From the NCBI GenBank assembly GCA_016930995.1, contig JAFGFQ010000095.1, positions 1 through 5,272 of the forward strand: a stretch of 5,272 bases of DNA, given 5' to 3'. This document shows positions 1-4,413 of this stretch, in pieces (position 1 is the first letter of the stretch; each line of letters begins with the position of its first letter). The notes beneath the pieces are model-generated. The model was not told the DNA's origin. It saw only the letters and a list, made by a program, of their open reading frames with translations, and did no database searches. A program made the translations under genes and the position numbers. The DNA comes from Thermoplasmatota archaeon (GTDB lineage: Archaea > Thermoplasmatota > E2 > DHVEG-1).

Positions 1-140
1 AGTTCCCCTGTTTTCATATATTTTTCAAAAAGATATCGTTTTAAGAGTTCTTCTCTGCCAATTTCAGACCAATTTATCCAAGAGAATCGAGATAGTCTTT
101 CTTTGAATGTTTTATCAATGGATATTGTAATGCAAGCCAT
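1..140 (-). CDS. VapB-like short antitoxin (second of a tandem pair), partial
   Basis: The reading frame starts at ATG 140 and runs off the left edge with 46 complete codons visible and no stop. It begins MACITISIDKTFKERLSRF and continues with a WINWSEIGREEL segment. A short beta strand followed by an amphipathic helix and an I-N-W-S-E-[IV]-x-R-E segment is the pattern of small archaeal VapB/RHH-type antitoxins, which bind operator DNA and neutralise a partner PIN-domain toxin. A Shine-Dalgarno sequence (AAAGGAG, 156-150) sits 9 nt before the ATG. Only one base separates it from the stop of the upstream gene, so the two are translationally close and surely co-transcribed. It resembles its neighbour (both have I-N-W-x-E-[IV]-x-x-E-x-L), pointing to duplication. 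A toxin may follow outside the window. Family assignment is by pattern only. Confidence 0.65.
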   Translation of the reverse strand, partial: MACITISIDKTFKERLSRFSWINWSEIGREELLKRYLFEKYMKTGE

Positions 141-141
141 A

Positions 142-288
142 TTAGAGTTCTCCTTTCGCATGTAATTTTTCTAAGAGCTCTAATCGTCTTTTTAGCCCTT
201 CTTTTAAAACCTCAGGCCAGTTGATATCTGATTTGGAATCAAGTTTTTTCTTCAGATCATCTGAAATTGAAAACGTCATTCTCACCAT
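142..288 (-). CDS. VapB-like short antitoxin (first of a tandem pair)
   Basis: This gene encodes 48 residues starting MVRMTFSISDDLKKKLDSKS, followed by DINWPEVLKEGL and a charged Lys/Arg/Glu/Leu helix to the end. The layout (basic beta strand at residues 2-8, helix 9-18, the INW-x-E helix 22-34, C-terminal helix) matches small archaeal VapB/RHH-type antitoxins, whose N-terminal part binds DNA as a dimer and whose C-terminal part binds a toxin. The start at 288 is chosen because GAGATGAT (301-294) lies 5 nt upstream and differs at one position from the perfect archaeal Shine-Dalgarno GAGGTGAT; an internal ATG at 279 is possible. The next gene begins 1 nt after its stop. Direct repeats at 308-334 upstream could be the operator for autoregulation. 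No toxin is visible in the window. Confidence 0.65.
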   Translation of the reverse strand: MVRMTFSISDDLKKKLDSKSDINWPEVLKEGLKRRLELLEKLHAKGEL

Positions 289-300
289 AGTACATCATCT

Positions 301-334
301 CATGCAAATGCATGTATATATGTATATGCATGTA
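301..334. promoter_or_regulatory. Operator-like direct repeats upstream of the VapB-like genes
   Basis: ATGCATGTA occurs at 308-316 and again at 326-334, 18 nt start to start, and a related ATGCAAATG lies at 302-310. Each ATGCAT core is itself palindromic. The block falls between the palindromic box A (337-346) and the ATG at 288, about where minus-strand transcription should start, so a bound antitoxin would block it. That role is inferred from position and from the usual autoregulation of antitoxin operons. Confidence 0.4.
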
Positions 335-336
335 AC

Positions 337-346
337 TATTTAAATA
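337..346. promoter_or_regulatory. Palindromic box A (TATA) between divergent transcripts
   Basis: TATTTAAATA is a perfect 10-bp palindrome that fits an archaeal box A on either strand. On the minus strand it would place transcription start near 315, giving a leader of about 27 nt before the VapB-like gene. On the plus strand it would place a start near 368-370, which is where the dispersed repeat begins. Confidence 0.4.
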
Positions 347-369
347 TTTCTCCTGAAGAAAAAGTAACC

Positions 370-444
370 GGATGCTCCCGTCGGGATTATGTGCCAATAC
401 TTCAGGGCTCCCTCGCAGGATAAGTGAAGATTTGGTATAAAATC
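370..444. repeat. Dispersed repeat, copy 1 (possible small RNA or tRNA-derived element)
   Basis: This stretch aligns with 3727-3802 at roughly 80% identity by hand, with small length differences only in the middle. Shared blocks include GGATGCTC, GGGATTA, CTTCAG, CCCTCG, AAGTGAAGAT and ATAAAATC. The outer arms CTTCA and TGAAG can pair to close a short hairpin in both copies. Bases 372-388 are identical to 3889-3905, the 3' end of tRNA-Glu on the opposite strand. The copy lies 48 nt before the UbiA start and about 28 nt after the centre of a box A-like palindrome, so it could be a transcribed RNA, a leader, or a recombination scar. No single protein frame is conserved between the two copies. 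Strand is unknown. Confidence 0.6.
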
Positions 445-457
445 GACCTCAAGAGAA

Positions 458-465
458 TATTTAAG
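458..465 (+). promoter_or_regulatory. Putative box A of the UbiA gene
   Basis: TATTTAAG is centred about 31 nt before the ATG at 493, which would give a start of transcription within a few bases of the start codon. No Shine-Dalgarno sequence is visible before the ATG, consistent with a nearly leaderless mRNA. The AT-rich context makes box A calls weak; TTCATATAAAG at 475-485 is an alternative. Confidence 0.3.
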
Positions 466-492
466 TTAAAAGAATTCATATAAAGTAATAAG

Positions 493-1350
493 ATGAGTAT
501 TGGAAGAAAAATCAAAGGTATCTATCAACTTTTTCGGGTGGATCTGTCTTTCGCAGCGGGAATTTGTGTTGTTGCTGGTGAACTGCTTGGAATCGGAAAC
601 CATATATCATTGTACGAAATATTACTTGGTTTTTTTAGTGGTTTTTTCATTTCTAGTTCTGCACTTATATTAAATGATTATTTTGATATTGAAAGTGATA
701 AAATAAATGCTCCGACAAGACCATTGCCATCAGGGAAAGTGAAACCATTTGAAGTAGTTTTTTTAACGATAATTGCTACCGTTATTGGACTTGTTACAGC
801 TTTTTTAATTAATATCATCGCTTTAGGCATAGGAATTGTATTTTGGATTATTGGGTTTTTATACAACTGGAAATTGAAAGAAACCGGATTACTTGGTAAT
901 ATTATGGTTAGTTGTTCTGTTGCGATTACCTTTATTTTTGGTGGAATTGCAGTCGAGCAACCCTGGAATAAAGTTGTTTGGTTGTTTAGTTTTATTGTGT
1001 TTTTTATTGATCTTGGTGAGGAAATCGCTGCAGATGTAATGGATGAAAAGGGTGATCAGAAGAGAAAATCAAAATCGATAGCTATTCGGAAAGGGAAAGA
1101 CTATACTCTACGACTTTCAGGTATTTTATTTATGATTGTCATTGTCATAAGTTTCATTCCTTTTCTCCTTCAATGGTTAGGAGTAGCATATCTTTTCATG
1201 ATAGTGGTTATGGATACAATCATTCTTTTATCTACGGTAAAACTTTTACAGAGCAAAACATTAGAAGAAGGTCGCCTGTATCTTCGTTTAATTTATTTGG
1301 GTGCAACAGTGAGTCTACTCGCTTTTATCATTTTACAATTTTTTATTTGA
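493..1350 (+). CDS. UbiA-family prenyltransferase, probably digeranylgeranylglyceryl phosphate synthase
   Basis: This 285-residue integral membrane protein has about eight to nine hydrophobic segments, the usual size and fold for UbiA prenyltransferases. The first Asp-rich motif is N61-D62-Y-F-D65-I-E-S-D69, followed by the K-I-N-x-P-x-R-P-L-P-S-G stretch (70-81). The second lies in residues 173-188 (D173, E176-E177, D181, D184, D188, pattern DVMDEKGD), which resembles the REIxKDIxDxxGD motif of the archaeal geranylgeranylglyceryl-phosphate geranylgeranyltransferases. Those enzymes add the second geranylgeranyl chain to form the archaeal diether lipid core, binding Mg-diphosphate through the two motifs. 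The Arg of that REI signature is replaced here by Glu176, so a related UbiA function (for example quinone or another isoprenoid acceptor) is not excluded. It stands alone on its strand, with a convergent regulator gene downstream. Confidence 0.85.
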   Translation: MSIGRKIKGIYQLFRVDLSFAAGICVVAGELLGIGNHISLYEILLGFFSGFFISSSALILNDYFDIESDKINAPTRPLPSGKVKPFEVVFLTIIATVIGLVTAFLINIIALGIGIVFWIIGFLYNWKLKETGLLGNIMVSCSVAITFIFGGIAVEQPWNKVVWLFSFIVFFIDLGEEIAADVMDEKGDQKRKSKSIAIRKGKDYTLRLSGILFMIVIVISFIPFLLQWLGVAYLFMIVVMDTIILLSTVKLLQSKTLEEGRLYLRLIYLGATVSLLAFIILQFFI

Positions 1351-1387
1351 AATAATTGAGTTGAATAACCTGGTTATAGTTCCCTCT

Positions 1388-1394
1388 AAAAAAA
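1388..1394 (-). terminator. Oligo-T terminator of the FilR1-type regulator gene
   Basis: On the minus strand a run of seven T lies 11 nt beyond the stop codon of the regulator gene, in the 55-nt gap between convergent genes. Runs of T are sufficient for archaeal termination. No strong hairpin accompanies it. Confidence 0.45.
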
Positions 1395-1405
1395 GATAAA
1401 GTGTA

Positions 1406-2212
1406 CTAGGCTTGCTTTCCTTTCTCCCAGTAATAGAGAAACACATCTTTAACCCAGTTGAGGAATTGTGTATCCTTTCCATGAAAAACAACGTAATCCG
1501 TTCTCCCGTCAACGAGACGAAAGCCTATGGTGGCCTCTTTTTCAGTGACTCCTATAATGGCTGGAATATCGGAGAGACCTCTCACTTCGCAGTTTGGTGC
1601 TTTCGCACCCAGAATCGCTGTAGGAAGAAAATTTTCTGGAATAAGCAACTTGATTCTCACCCCCTTACGGATTCGTTCATCCATTTTTTGATTCATGAGC
1701 TCAGGACCACGGCCATGTTCCGCTACTCCCCAGGCGTACTGCTCAGCTTCTATGAACATCTGTACACCCTTATTTATACCCTCCATTGTGTTCAGTATCA
1801 GGTTCGTTTGCGAAAGCTCGCTTATTCTGTTCACGAACTGGTAGGGAAGTCGCCAGACATCATGTGTCGAGAAATAGTTCTTGTACTTGAATACAAAATC
1901 TAGCGGGGAGGAGAGCTGCAACACCAGTTTACCATACTGCGTAATGGCGAATGTGCCTTCTGGCTGCTTCTGAACCAGCAACGCTTCACTCAGACGTTGC
2001 AATTGCCTAAAAGCTTCCGTTGCTGTAACATCTAGTCGGCGGGCGATTTCCTGCATCTTAAGATTTTCCTTCTGCAGTTCACGCAGTATGCCAAGTCTGC
2101 TTTCGCTTGCAAGCTCAAAAAACAGCTTTTCCACTCCTTCATCGTTTTCCAATTTCTTATCACCATTGCTAAAGTCTTCACACCAATGCTTATTTCTCAG
2201 TGTCTTCGTCAA
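1406..2212 (-). CDS. FilR1-type winged-helix transcriptional regulator
   Basis: This 268-residue protein has an ArsR-like winged helix at residues 25-95: ELASESRLGILREL, then KMQEIARRLDVTATEAFRQLQRL as the recognition region, then the wing ending TQYGKL. The C-terminal part (about 140-262) carries an amino-acid pattern of the FilR1/DUF1724 domain (a 'methanogen HTH' regulator family, COG4742), including the phosphate-like-site stretch RIRKGVRIKLLIPENF and a terminal FLNWVKDVFLYYWEKG helix. Members are archaeal transcription regulators, and effectors are mostly unknown. The start is TTG at 2212: an in-frame TAG lies three codons upstream and there is no ATG or GTG before the winged helix. It is divergent from the four-gene operon at 2263, with 50 nt between, and so is its likely regulator. 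Confidence 0.82.
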   Translation of the reverse strand: MTKTLRNKHWCEDFSNGDKKLENDEGVEKLFFELASESRLGILRELQKENLKMQEIARRLDVTATEAFRQLQRLSEALLVQKQPEGTFAITQYGKLVLQLSSPLDFVFKYKNYFSTHDVWRLPYQFVNRISELSQTNLILNTMEGINKGVQMFIEAEQYAWGVAEHGRGPELMNQKMDERIRKGVRIKLLIPENFLPTAILGAKAPNCEVRGLSDIPAIIGVTEKEATIGFRLVDGRTDYVVFHGKDTQFLNWVKDVFLYYWEKGKQA

Positions 2213-2262
2213 ATAAACCTAATCATCTACTTAAGTCTTCTTAGAAAACGAGGTAATTTGAA
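2213..2262. promoter_or_regulatory. Divergent promoter/operator region between regulator and operon
   Basis: These 50 bases must hold start signals for both directions. ACTTAAGT (2229-2236) is a perfect 8-bp palindrome that could act as a minus-strand box A or as a regulator half-site. GAGGT (2250-2254) is the Shine-Dalgarno of the first operon gene, so the plus-strand promoter must lie further left, perhaps AAATAAAC at 2211-2218 overlapping the regulator's start. On the minus strand a 5-codon ORF beginning ATGATTAGG ends in a TGA that overlaps the TTG start. Confidence 0.4.
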
Positions 2263-2526
2263 ATGAAAAATAAAACAATCAATAAAGAACGGGGCTTCTC
2301 TGTCGAGCTCAAGTCGAAGGGAAACCTCAAGAACGCCACCCTGACCAACGGCTCCTATAACAGTGTCCTCGTGGAAGGTACAATAGGCGAACTGATGCAA
2401 GCCACGTTCGTGGAAGGCATCATCTTGGAAGTCGTTGGCAAAAAGGGAATCCTAAGAATAGACTTAGGGGAAAACGAAATCAAAAAAACAACTCATCAAG
2501 ACCGAACCGAGGTGATTAATCAATGA
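2263..2526 (+). CDS. Conserved-looking protein of unknown function, first gene of the operon
   Basis: The protein has 87 residues and I do not recognise its family. It has no signal peptide and no membrane segment. The middle (about 12-68) alternates hydrophobic and polar residues with Gly turns (VELKSKGNLKNATLTNG, VLVEGTIGEL, EGIILEVVGKKGILRIDL), suggesting a compact beta-rich fold, and the tail is charged. Translation starts at the ATG 8 nt after GAGGT (2250-2254). Its stop overlaps the next start by 4 bases (ATGA), and the next gene's Shine-Dalgarno GAGGTGAT (2509-2516) is inside its last codons, so the two are translationally coupled. Being first in an operon divergent from a regulator, it may be a small sensor or partner of the membrane protein that follows; that is a guess. 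Confidence 0.72.
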   Translation: MKNKTINKERGFSVELKSKGNLKNATLTNGSYNSVLVEGTIGELMQATFVEGIILEVVGKKGILRIDLGENEIKKTTHQDRTEVINQ

Positions 2527-2939
2527 AAATAGTGAGCAAGACGAGAACTGCAGCTTCAATTATTGGCATTTTTGCGGGACTTGGGGGCGCATCTCATGGT
2601 CCCGGTGAAATACTTCAGGGCAACATAGCTCCAAGCGGGGTCATGATAAAGGCTTGGCCTGGATTGACAGCGTTAGTGGGTGAGCCTGCTATGACTCTCG
2701 TTCCGAGTTTCCTTATAAGCGGAGTATTGACAATCATTTTCGGTCTATTCGTTGCACTATGGGCTGCTCAGTTTGTTCAAAGGAAGAACGGCGGCCTTGT
2801 CCTGATTTTGCTATCAATTATAATGTTACTTGTTGGGGGAGGTTTGTTCCCACCAATGTTTGGAGTCACAGCTGGATTCATCGGAACACGTATTAAGCAC
2901 CGTAGCAAGTCGATAAAGAAGGGAGGCGTTGACGCATGA
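2523..2939 (+). CDS. Four-helix integral membrane protein of unknown function
   Basis: The protein has 138 residues with four hydrophobic segments, near 10-22, 62-83, 91-108 and 110-122. The loop after the first helix holds a distinctive stretch, GGASHGPGEILQGNIAPSG (21-39), with a His and Glu in the order HGPGEILQG, and the second and third helices are joined by QRKNGG. The C-terminus (123-138) is strongly basic and so probably cytoplasmic. A perfect archaeal Shine-Dalgarno, GAGGTGAT, lies 6 nt before the ATG. It overlaps both neighbours by 4 bases, a sign of coupled translation. I do not know the family name. The conserved-looking HGxGEIxQG loop could be a ligand or cofactor site, and its fixed place before a flavodoxin suggests a membrane partner for electron transfer. 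That link is inference. Confidence 0.75.
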   Translation: MKIVSKTRTAASIIGIFAGLGGASHGPGEILQGNIAPSGVMIKAWPGLTALVGEPAMTLVPSFLISGVLTIIFGLFVALWAAQFVQRKNGGLVLILLSIIMLLVGGGLFPPMFGVTAGFIGTRIKHRSKSIKKGGVDA

Positions 2940-3463
2940 ATATCCTCGTCGCTTATGCCAGCAAATATGGATTCACGAAGGGCATTGCAGAGTTCATTGC
3001 TGAGAAGATCCGCTTGCAGGGAGTGGACGTTGAAATCCAAAAAGTAGACTCCGTCAGCAACCCTAGAGATTACAGCGTCTTAGTGATTGGAAGTTCAGTC
3101 TATCTGGGTCATTGGATGAAAGAAGCATCGGAGTTTGTACTGCGAAATCAAGATACTCTGTCCAGGCGGCCAGTCTGGTTGTTCAGCAGCGGCCCGTTGT
3201 GTAGTGATACTTCGTTGAGTGATCCGAAATTGGAACCTAAGGAGATCGCCGAGTTCAGGGCAGCCATCAACCCCCGGGACCACAGAATCTTCTTCGGAGC
3301 ATTCGACCGCAAGAAGCTTGGGTTTAAAGACCGGATGCTCGCAACGATGCCGGCTGCCCGTGCGCTGTTTCCCGAGGGTGACTTTCGCAACTGGCACGAC
3401 ATCCAAACCTGGACAAACACAATCTCTAAGTCATTCAAAAAGACGGCGGAGAAGGTGAAATAA
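2936..3463 (+). CDS. Flavodoxin-domain protein (Flavodoxin_5 / HemG-like)
   Basis: This 175-residue soluble protein has the flavodoxin alpha/beta order. The first strand, MNILVAYASKYGFTKGIAEFI, carries the FMN-phosphate loop (S9-K-Y-G-F-T14) between strand and helix. The second signature, VLVIGSSVYLGHW (48-60), supplies a residue stack for the isoalloxazine ring. A third strand, PVWLFSSGPL (79-88), and a later strand, HRIFFGAFD (116-124), follow. The C-terminal GDFRNWHDIQTWTNTI (148-163) is typical of short stand-alone flavodoxin domain proteins related to menaquinone-dependent protoporphyrinogen oxidase HemG. It probably binds FMN and shuttles electrons; the partner is unknown, and haem synthesis is not implied because no haem genes are near. 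GGAGG lies 9 nt upstream and the start overlaps the previous stop by 4 bases. It is followed immediately by a small membrane-protein gene. Confidence 0.87.
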   Translation: MNILVAYASKYGFTKGIAEFIAEKIRLQGVDVEIQKVDSVSNPRDYSVLVIGSSVYLGHWMKEASEFVLRNQDTLSRRPVWLFSSGPLCSDTSLSDPKLEPKEIAEFRAAINPRDHRIFFGAFDRKKLGFKDRMLATMPAARALFPEGDFRNWHDIQTWTNTISKSFKKTAEKVK

Positions 3464-3640
3464 ATGGGATTGACAAGAAATATAGTTAGCACGGTGGTGG
3501 CAATACCCACCGCAGTTCTAAGTCTTGGTGCGTTTTACGCAGGGCTGCTGGACCCGCGCTTTGGGCTTGGCTGGCTATTAGGTGGGTTGGCCGGCTTTGC
3601 ATTGACTGGGACTATAGTATACTTTGGATGGAGGAAGTGA
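3464..3640 (+). CDS. Small two-helix membrane protein at the end of the operon
   Basis: This 58-residue ORF starts directly after the TAA of the flavodoxin gene (TAA then ATG, no spacer), with AAGGTGA (3452-3458) 5 nt before the start. It has two hydrophobic segments, roughly residues 8-29 (VSTVVAIPTAVLSLGAFYAG) and 34-54 (GLGWLLGGLAGFALTGTIVY), joined by a short DPRFG turn and ending in basic WRK. The turn and the Gly pattern fit a helical hairpin. I do not recognise a family. Coding status is supported by the Shine-Dalgarno, the tight junction, and G+C-rich codon use like its neighbours. It may be an anchor or accessory of the four-helix protein. Confidence 0.68.
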   Translation: MGLTRNIVSTVVAIPTAVLSLGAFYAGLLDPRFGLGWLLGGLAGFALTGTIVYFGWRK

Positions 3641-3698
3641 CATAGCATTGTTGTACCTTTCGTGTGTCACAAATTTCTAACAATACTCCCTACAGAAG

Positions 3699-3707
3699 TA
3701 TTTATCC
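3699..3707 (+). promoter_or_regulatory. Putative box A upstream of repeat copy 2
   Basis: TATTTATCC is a box A-like sequence whose centre lies about 24 nt before the start of repeat copy 2 at 3727. Copy 1 has TATTTAAATA at a comparable distance (about 28 nt). The shared arrangement is why transcription from the repeat start is considered. Confidence 0.3.
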
Positions 3708-3726
3708 TGGGGGTTTAGAGCCGCAC

Positions 3727-3802
3727 GGATGCTCATGTTGGGATTACGTGACAATCCTTCAGTGCCCCTCGGAGGGAGGAAGTGAAGATCTGGCATAAAA
3801 TC
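3727..3802. repeat. Dispersed repeat, copy 2
   Basis: This is the partner of 370-444, aligned at about 80% by eye. The first 17-nt block (ATGCTC at 3729 onward, ending GGGATT) matches the tRNA-Glu 3' end at 14 of 17 positions, less well than copy 1. It can form a hairpin GGATT/AATCC (loop of 7) and the shared CTTCA/TGAAG outer stem around CCTC/GAGG. It sits between the four-gene operon and the tRNA-Glu gene, with an A/T-run terminator 47 nt downstream. A further weak tRNA-Glu-like block (ATGCTCCCAGCGGG) is at 3832-3845. No protein frame is conserved across the copies. Strand is unknown. Confidence 0.6.
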
Positions 3803-3848
3803 CCCCCGGAGAAATGCTTGCTAGAGGTTCAATGCTCCCAGCGGGTCT

Positions 3849-3867
3849 AAAAAAATCATCGTTTTTT
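3849..3867. terminator. Bidirectional A-run/T-run terminator
   Basis: A7 (3849-3855) and T6 (3862-3867) are separated by TCATCG and can pair as an A:T hairpin. On the plus strand the T-run would end any transcript from the repeat region or the operon; on the minus strand the A-run reads as T7 and would end the tRNA-Glu transcript 35 nt beyond its 3' end. It falls in the 249-nt gap between the small membrane-protein gene and tRNA-Glu. Apart from this terminator, repeat copy 2 and its box A, I see nothing else in that gap. Confidence 0.5.
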
Positions 3868-3889
3868 CTCCTGTTGGGCGAGTATAAAA

Positions 3890-3962
3890 TGCTCCCGTCG
3901 GGATTTGAACCCGAGTCGAAGCCTCGAGAGGGCTTCATGATTGGCCGCTACACTACGGGAGC
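3890..3962 (-). tRNA. tRNA-Glu (anticodon CTC)
   Basis: This is a 73-nt gene read on the minus strand. The acceptor stem is GCTCCCG/CGGGAGC with discriminator A, the D region contains GTGTAGCGGCCAATCAT as in archaeal tRNA-Glu, the anticodon stem AAGCC/GGCTT encloses the loop CTCTCGA (anticodon CTC, decoding GAG), and the T arm is TCGGG-TTCAAAT-CCCGA. CCA is not encoded, and there is no intron. The gene starts 10 nt after the stop of the ubiquitin-like gene on the same strand, with no separate promoter visible in the spacer, so co-transcription is likely. Its 3' end is the sequence repeated at 372-388. Confidence 0.93.
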
Positions 3963-3972
3963 AAAAATTTTT

Positions 3973-4194
3973 TTATCCACCTGATGCCACTTGCAGGATT
4001 TGTAATTCCTGTTCGTCCTGCAGGGTGTCGTCCTCCGGAATCGGGTGACCGCCTCGAATCACGATAACCGCATCAGAACGGAGATGCAATCGTTTCAGCA
4101 GGTTCTGAATGGTTTCTCCTTTCTCAAAGTCAACGACTGTTGTTGTTTCTTGAGGAACTCGTGTGATTTTTACCTTCATAGGACCGATACTCAT
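3973..4194 (-). CDS. Ubiquitin-like small sulfur carrier (SAMP/MoaD/ThiS family)
   Basis: The protein has 73 residues with a beta-grasp pattern: KVKITRVPQETTTVVDFEKG, a helix TIQNLLKRLHL, a strand DAVIVIRGGHPIPEDDTL, and a C-terminal QILQVASGG. The terminal Gly-Gly is required in this family for adenylation by an E1-like enzyme, then for thiocarboxylate formation (molybdopterin, thiamine or tRNA thiolation) or for conjugation to lysines (sampylation). The ATG at 4194 has AAGGG 8 nt upstream. A start at 4179 (MKVKIT) gives a 68-residue form and fits a leaderless mRNA from AATTTAAG near 4208, so the choice is uncertain. A start at 4242 is rejected because it would abut tRNA-Ser. It is flanked by two tRNAs, and tRNA-Glu follows 10 nt downstream. 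The E1 partner is not in the window. Confidence 0.85.
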   Translation of the reverse strand: MSIGPMKVKITRVPQETTTVVDFEKGETIQNLLKRLHLRSDAVIVIRGGHPIPEDDTLQDEQELQILQVASGG

Positions 4195-4204
4195 ATAAAA
4201 AACC

Positions 4205-4213
4205 CTTAAATTA
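4205..4213. promoter_or_regulatory. Shared AT-rich box A region between tRNA-Ser and the ubiquitin-like gene
   Basis: CTTAAATTA (4205-4213) lies about 33 nt before the tRNA-Ser gene on the plus strand and about 25-30 nt before the possible leaderless start (4179) of the ubiquitin-like gene on the minus strand. One AT-rich core could serve both directions. The assignment rests on spacing alone. Confidence 0.35.
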
Positions 4214-4242
4214 ACCTTTTGACCGTTTCTCCTTACATACAT

Positions 4243-4328
4243 GCTGGGGTAGCCAAGCTTGGTCCACGGCGGCGGTCTCGAAAACCGCTGGTGACAACAC
4301 CTCAGGAGTTCAAATCTCCTCCCCAGCG
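4243..4328 (+). tRNA. tRNA-Ser (anticodon CGA)
   Basis: This 86-nt class II tRNA has acceptor stem GCTGGGG/CCCCAGC with discriminator G, anticodon stem GCGGT/ACCGC around loop CTCGAAA (anticodon CGA, decoding UCG), a long variable arm (TGGTGACAACACCTC region) and a T arm AGGAG-TTCAAAT-CTCCT. CCA is not encoded. A T4 tract at 4332-4335 just downstream is a likely terminator. It is divergent from the ubiquitin-like gene, which starts 48 nt to its left. Confidence 0.93.
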
Positions 4329-4413
4329 TCCCTTTTCAAACTTGTTCAAGATATTAATTACATCCTCCAAAGATTGAATAGTATTCGATCTTCTCAATCT
4401 GTATTAAAAGAAT

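Noticed and set aside
301..334. CRISPR-like repeat
   Set aside because: Only two 9-base copies with no spacer of typical length and no cas genes.
370..444. Protein-coding reading of the repeat on either strand
   Set aside because: Both copies contain short open frames but no single frame survives the indels in both copies, and the changes do not favour synonymous sites.
370..444. Full tRNA-Glu pseudogene or C/D box RNA
   Set aside because: Only the 3' 17 bases match tRNA-Glu well; acceptor and T-arm pairing is lost, and RTGATGA/CTGA boxes are not in a usable order.
678..866. Open frame on the minus strand inside UbiA
   Set aside because: It lies wholly opposite a well-supported gene with both prenyltransferase motifs.
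1365..1377. Inverted repeat ATAACC/GGTTAT between convergent genes
   Set aside because: Its arms are separated by a single base, too short for a hairpin loop.
1412..1903. 163-residue plus-strand frame opposite the regulator
   Set aside because: It is antisense to the FilR1-type protein, whose domains are recognisable, and lacks a coherent fold of its own.
2777..3510. Several minus- and plus-strand frames opposite or overlapping the flavodoxin and membrane gene
   Set aside because: They are out-of-frame shadows of the coupled operon; their compositions are unlike proteins.
4195..4242. A longer start for the ubiquitin-like gene at 4242
   Set aside because: It would begin on the base next to tRNA-Ser and leave no room for either promoter, and the extra residues do not resemble the family.
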